A stretch of DNA of 9,024 bases, taken from contig JAACDS010000194.1 of NCBI GenBank assembly GCA_009936895.1, positions 1-9,024 on the forward strand, given 5' to 3'. Each line of letters begins with the position of its first letter. Positions within the stretch are counted from its first letter, which is position 1. Made by a program: the position numbers and the translations under genes. Shown piece after piece: positions 5,560 to 9,024 of this stretch. The notes under the pieces are model-generated. The model saw nothing but the letters and a program-made list of their open reading frames with translations, ran no database searches and was not told the origin of the DNA. Source of the stretch: Pseudomonadota bacterium (GTDB lineage: Bacteria; Pseudomonadota; Gammaproteobacteria; Pseudomonadales; Azotimanducaceae).

Positions 5560-6881
5560 TGCCACGTATTCTTATTGTTGAAGATGACCCCACGCTCCGA
5601 ATGGCGCTCAGGGATACCCTCGAGACGGCTGAGTTTCAGGTCTTTGAGGCCGAGAACGGTAAGGAAGGTTTGCTACAGCTGATGCATCAAGATATCGATG
5701 TTGTAGTGAGCGATGTGCAAATGGACGAAATGGACGGCGAGCAACTTTTGAGAGCGACGCGCGAAAAGTTCCCCTCAATTCCGTTTGTAATGATGACTGC
5801 TCATGCGAGTGTTGAGCGCGCTGTTGCGGCCATGCGCGACGGTGCAACGGATTATTGGCAGAAGCCATTTGAGGCAGCGTCTTTGGTAGAAACTGTCACG
5901 CGAATGGTAAAGAGATCGGGTCTCGATGCTAGTGAGATGATCGCAAAGGACGCAAAAACAAAAGAAATACTCGGGATCGTTGATCGTGTCGCCCCGTCAG
6001 ATGCTTCAATCATGATTAGCGGGGAGTCGGGTACAGGTAAAGAGGTTCTTGCCAGAACAATTCACGAAAGATCCGCTCGATCTGAATCAGATTTTGTGGC
6101 TATAAATTGTGCGGCTATCCCCGAAAATATGTTGGAAGCGATTTTATTTGGCTACGAAAAAGGGGCCTTTACAGGCGCAACTGTCGCCAGAGAAGGAAAG
6201 TTTGAACAAGCCAACGGTGGTACATTGCTGTTGGATGAGATTTCGGAAATGGCACTTGAATTACAGGCCAAATTGTTGCGGGTATTGCAGGAGCAAGAGG
6301 TTGAGAGACTCGGGGGTAAGACCACAATACCACTTGACGTTCGGGTGCTCGCTACAACCAATCGGAATCTTGTAGAAGAGGTCGCTGATGGCGGGTTTAG
6401 AGAAGACCTATATTTTAGGTTAAATGTATTTCCGATTGAGCTTCCTCCACTGAGGAAGCGCGTTGATGACATTATTCCATTGGCGTACCGGTTCATAGAG
6501 CGATTCGGAGTGGGGAAGTCTCTCTCACTTTCCGAAGATGCAAAAAACCTCTTAATCTCACACCTTTGGCGGGGCAATATTCGTGAACTTGGCAACTGTA
6601 TTCACAGAGCCTGCATATTATCCTCGGGCTCTGTAATTGAGAGACAGGATATTATTTTCGATGCCCTTGTTGACACTAAAAGCTCAAGTACTGCGATTGT
6701 TTCCGCTCCAGACATATTAAAAACAAACGAACGCGAGCTAATACTAAGTACGTTGAAAGACACTAACGGAAATCGAAAAATTGCGAGCGAGCGTTTAGGT
6801 ATTAGTGGAAGAACACTTCGCTACAAGCTTGCAAAGTTTAAAGAGCAGGGCATTGAGGTTCCAGACACCTCGATTGCTTAA
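5556..6881 (+). CDS. fleR: Sigma-54 response regulator FleR
   Basis: FleR (FlrC in Vibrio) is the partner of FleS and activates RpoN-dependent later flagellar operons. The 441 residues contain a receiver domain (3-118) with acidic residues E9, D10 and D11, phospho-acceptor D53, T81 and K103. The AAA+ domain (about 128-345) has Walker A GESGTGKE (156-163), the sigma-54 contact loop GAFTGA (203-208) and Walker B GGTLLLDE (221-228). A Fis-type helix-turn-helix is at about 404-428 (NRKIASERLGISGRTLRYKL). All catalytic motifs are present. The sensor II segment reads WRGNIREL (338-345) where most relatives have WPGNVREL. The ATG overlaps the fleS stop in ATGA (5556-5559), and AAGGGG (5542-5547) is 8 bases upstream, indicating coupled translation with fleS. 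ATG 5559 is an alternative start. Confidence 0.95.
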   Translation: MMPRILIVEDDPTLRMALRDTLETAEFQVFEAENGKEGLLQLMHQDIDVVVSDVQMDEMDGEQLLRATREKFPSIPFVMMTAHASVERAVAAMRDGATDYWQKPFEAASLVETVTRMVKRSGLDASEMIAKDAKTKEILGIVDRVAPSDASIMISGESGTGKEVLARTIHERSARSESDFVAINCAAIPENMLEAILFGYEKGAFTGATVAREGKFEQANGGTLLLDEISEMALELQAKLLRVLQEQEVERLGGKTTIPLDVRVLATTNRNLVEEVADGGFREDLYFRLNVFPIELPPLRKRVDDIIPLAYRFIERFGVGKSLSLSEDAKNLLISHLWRGNIRELGNCIHRACILSSGSVIERQDIIFDALVDTKSSSTAIVSAPDILKTNERELILSTLKDTNGNRKIASERLGISGRTLRYKLAKFKEQGIEVPDTSIA

Positions 6882-6898
6882 CGGAGGAGTAGAAATTT

Positions 6899-7219
6899 AT
6901 GAGTGACGTTGCGATCAACCAAGTCCTAGCTCAGATGCGGGCTATGCAGGCTATAGCTCGTGGGGAGGTAAATCGTCCTTCCGATGCAGTTGAGGCCACC
7001 CCGTTCTCAGATTTAATGTCGCAGTCGATTAGGCAAGTAAACGACTCAATGCAGCAATCCAAAGCGTTGACTGCACGATTTGAGGGTGGAGACCCTACAG
7101 TCTCTTTAGCCGACGTTATGATTAACGCTCAAAAGGCGAGTATTCAATTTTCGGGCATGACTGAGGTTAGAAATAAACTTCTTACTGCCTATAAAGACGT
7201 CATGAACATGCCGGTTTGA
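6899..7219 (+). CDS. fliE: Flagellar hook-basal body protein FliE
   Basis: FliE is the adaptor joining the MS ring (FliF) to the proximal rod and is among the first proteins exported. The 106 residues match the family length. The N-terminal third is variable; the conserved part from about residue 36 includes FSDLMSQSIRQVND, and then the hallmark DPTVSLADVMINAQKASIQF (65-84) and LLTAYKDVMNMPV at the end. There is no cleaved signal peptide, as expected for a flagellar export substrate. GGAGGAG at 6883-6889 is 9 bases before the ATG. Only 17 bases separate it from fleR, so it is probably co-transcribed with fleSR unless a weak internal promoter exists in the end of fleR. Confidence 0.95.
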   Translation: MSDVAINQVLAQMRAMQAIARGEVNRPSDAVEATPFSDLMSQSIRQVNDSMQQSKALTARFEGGDPTVSLADVMINAQKASIQFSGMTEVRNKLLTAYKDVMNMPV

Positions 7220-7232
7220 GGATTAGTCAACT

Positions 7233-8855
7233 ATGGCAGACAATCCAATTTTAAATAGAGTAAGCGGCTTTGCAGCGCAACCAGTAGCGCGCCAAATTTC
7301 ACTACTGGTTGGCTTCGCAGCAAGTATTGCTCTCGCAGTAGGCTTGGTTAATTGGGCTAGTTCCCCATCGTATCAGTCAATTTATGGCCCTATGACGCCC
7401 TCAGATAACGCCGAAGCTATCGCAATTTTGCAGACCAATGGCATCGAGTATCGTCTTGAACAACGTACCGGTCTCTTGGAAGTGCCATTTGATGAGGTTT
7501 TGCAGGCGCGCATGGTCCTTGCTAGCGAGGGTTTTCCGAAAGATGGTTCTGGTATTGGGTTTGAGTCTCTCTACCTAGAGCAAGAAATGGGCCTGTCCAG
7601 CTTCATGGAGGAGGCAAGATACCACCGGGCAGTAGAGGCCGAGCTGGTTAGGACAATTACGGCGCTAGATTCGGTTACCGCAGCCAGAGTGCATTTGGCA
7701 ATATCCCGGCAAACTGCTTTTCTAAGGAGAGGCAACGAACCGTCTGCCTCCGTGATGTTAAATCTGCGTGGGGGTACTCGCCTTTCTGACAGGCAGTTGT
7801 CAGGCATTATTAATTTGGTTGCATCAAGCATCCCTAATCTCGACACTTCACGAGTTTCAGTTGTTGACGGTGCGGGAAAGCTTCTTTCCAGTCAGGGGCA
7901 GGACTCTGATTTTGGCTACACCGCTGAGCAATTTCGATTAGCAGAGCAATTTGAAGGGTCGCTTACCGATAGGATAATTGCGATATTGGAACCTATATTG
8001 GGTGTCGGCGCTGTGCAGGCGCAAGTTACAGCCAATATGGACTTCACTAGAACCGAGAGCACCAATGAAATCTTCGATCCAAACGTTGCTCTCAGAAGCG
8101 AGCAGACGAGTGAGGATATTTCCAATAGTACCGTGGTTGCAGGGCCGCCCGGGGGGCTAGTTCCCAATCCTCCGCAAGCAGCACAACCTGACGATGTTGG
8201 ACAACAACCCATTGACAACGGGCCAGACCGAGAGAGTCGGCAAGAAACTCGTAACTACGAGGTCAACAAAACTATTCAATACGTGCGCTCGGTGCCTGGT
8301 GAAGTTAATAAGTTGTCGGTTGCCGTAGTTATTGATTATCGAGAAGATGAAAACGGGGAGAGGGTTCCCTTGGACGCGGCACTATTAGACCAAGTAAATG
8401 CTCTGGTTCGAGAGGCCGTCGGTTTTAATGAGGCGCGGGGTGATACAGTTCAGGTCATAAACTCACCGTTCATAACACCTCAACCGCTTGAGCAACTGCC
8501 AGAGCCGGGTCTATTTGACCAGCCATGGATATGGGATCTGGGCAAGGGCTTGATAGCAGCATTGGGAGTCTTGGCTCTGATTTTTGCAGTCTTGCGACCG
8601 ATGGTTCGGTATTCAACAAATTACGCACCGCCTGCAATTGCGAGAGGTACTTCAGATGCTGCGTTAGCAGGACCCATAGCTGAGGATGCTGCTGAGTCGC
8701 GAATTACCGCTCTAACAGCTCCCATTCCCGAGCTGCCTCCAGCATCTCCCAAGCCCAACTATCAGCAAAGCTTGGCAATGGCTAGAAATTCAGCGAATGA
8801 GCAACCAGTTCGCGCTGCTTATGTTGTAAAGAATTGGATTGCCTCTGATGCCTGA
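7233..8855 (+). CDS. fliF: Flagellar MS-ring protein FliF
   Basis: FliF builds the MS ring in the inner membrane, the base on which the rotor and export gate assemble. The 540 residues are near the family's usual 550-570. The first membrane segment is at about 22-41. Periplasmic ring-building motifs follow, with YGPMTPSDNAEAI (51-63) and RVHLAISRQTAFLRR (152-166) typical of FliF/YscJ proteins. A proline/glycine/acid-rich linker (about 300-340) separates the two ring-forming parts and precedes NYEVNKTIQYV. The second membrane segment is at about 437-455. The C-terminal tail ends in AAYVVKNWIASDA, the conserved FliG-binding peptide with its tryptophan. GAGGAT (7218-7223) supports the ATG. It lies 13 bases after fliE and overlaps fliG by 8 bases. 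Confidence 0.96.
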   Translation: MADNPILNRVSGFAAQPVARQISLLVGFAASIALAVGLVNWASSPSYQSIYGPMTPSDNAEAIAILQTNGIEYRLEQRTGLLEVPFDEVLQARMVLASEGFPKDGSGIGFESLYLEQEMGLSSFMEEARYHRAVEAELVRTITALDSVTAARVHLAISRQTAFLRRGNEPSASVMLNLRGGTRLSDRQLSGIINLVASSIPNLDTSRVSVVDGAGKLLSSQGQDSDFGYTAEQFRLAEQFEGSLTDRIIAILEPILGVGAVQAQVTANMDFTRTESTNEIFDPNVALRSEQTSEDISNSTVVAGPPGGLVPNPPQAAQPDDVGQQPIDNGPDRESRQETRNYEVNKTIQYVRSVPGEVNKLSVAVVIDYREDENGERVPLDAALLDQVNALVREAVGFNEARGDTVQVINSPFITPQPLEQLPEPGLFDQPWIWDLGKGLIAALGVLALIFAVLRPMVRYSTNYAPPAIARGTSDAALAGPIAEDAAESRITALTAPIPELPPASPKPNYQQSLAMARNSANEQPVRAAYVVKNWIASDA

Positions 8856-9024
8856 CAATATTCAACTGACAGGCTCACAACGAGCGGCGATATTTCTACT
8901 AGGGGTGGGTGAGGAGGCTGCAACATTAGTAATGCGCCACATGAACCCAAGAGAGGTGGAAAAAGTTGGCGAGGCAATGGCCTCTATTTCTAAGTTGACT
9001 AACCAGCAAGTTGAGTCAGTCCTA
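8848..9024 (+). CDS. fliG: Flagellar motor switch protein FliG, N-terminal end (partial)
   Basis: FliG is the rotor protein that receives torque from the stator and sits on the FliF tail. The first 59 codons are inside the window and the gene runs off the right edge. The translation begins MPDNIQLTGSQRAAIFLLGV and continues with EEAATLVMRHMNPREVEKVG and AMASI, matching the FliG N-terminal domain that binds FliF (L-x-G, R-A-A-I, L-x-x-L-G, P-x-E-V). The ATG overlaps the end of fliF by 8 bases and has no clear Shine-Dalgarno, so translation is probably coupled to fliF. This pairing mirrors the direct FliF-FliG contact in the motor. Confidence 0.93.
   Translation, partial: MPDNIQLTGSQRAAIFLLGVGEEAATLVMRHMNPREVEKVGEAMASISKLTNQQVESVL

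Noticed and set aside
6152..6595. Open frame of 147 codons on the - strand inside fleR
   Set aside because: It is antisense to the conserved ATPase domain of FleR, is Ser/Asn-rich and low in complexity, and has no recognisable motif.

Overview
The window is a stretch of a polar-flagellum gene cluster, and every gene lies on the + strand. The order is flagellin (3' end only), flaG, fliD, fliS, fliT-like, fleQ-like, fleS, fleR, fliE, fliF, fliG (5' end only). This is the arrangement known from Pseudomonas and other gammaproteobacteria with an RpoN (sigma-54) and FleQ/FleSR-controlled flagellum. Base composition is moderate (near 45-50% GC by eye). I infer a gammaproteobacterium outside the high-GC pseudomonads, possibly marine, but nothing here fixes the genus.

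Layout. 1-270 is the flagellin C-terminus, followed by a strong intrinsic terminator (303-334). 354-758 is flaG, with a near-perfect Shine-Dalgarno. A textbook -24/-12 sigma-54 promoter (760-775) overlaps the end of flaG and should drive fliD (823-2304), fliS (2316-2704) and the fliT-like chaperone gene (2688-3050). After a 100-base gap comes a short FleQ-like sigma-54 activator (about 3153-4244). The 133 bases between it and fleS hold a second strong -24/-12 promoter (4314-4329), an upstream GTCA-N6-TGAC element that fits the FleQ box, and an A/T-rich perfect inverted repeat. fleS and fleR overlap by 4 bases; fliE, fliF and fliG follow with gaps or overlaps of at most 17 bases and no convincing new promoter.

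How they work together. FleQ with sigma-54 is expected to switch on fleSR and early structural genes. The FleS kinase then phosphorylates FleR, which activates later sigma-54 promoters. FliE, FliF and FliG start the basal body (rod junction, MS ring, rotor/switch). FliD caps the filament made from flagellin; FliS and FliT are the export chaperones of flagellin and FliD; FlaG affects filament length.

Two things are out of the ordinary. fliS is split by a -1 frameshift at a run of five A's, while its downstream half is still well conserved. The FleQ-like protein has no N-terminal receiver-like domain, and several positions that bind c-di-GMP in Pseudomonas FleQ are changed. I see no CRISPR array, mobile element, tRNA or rRNA, and no undescribed system; the rest is a conventional flagellar locus. 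No gene-free stretch reaches 300 bases.
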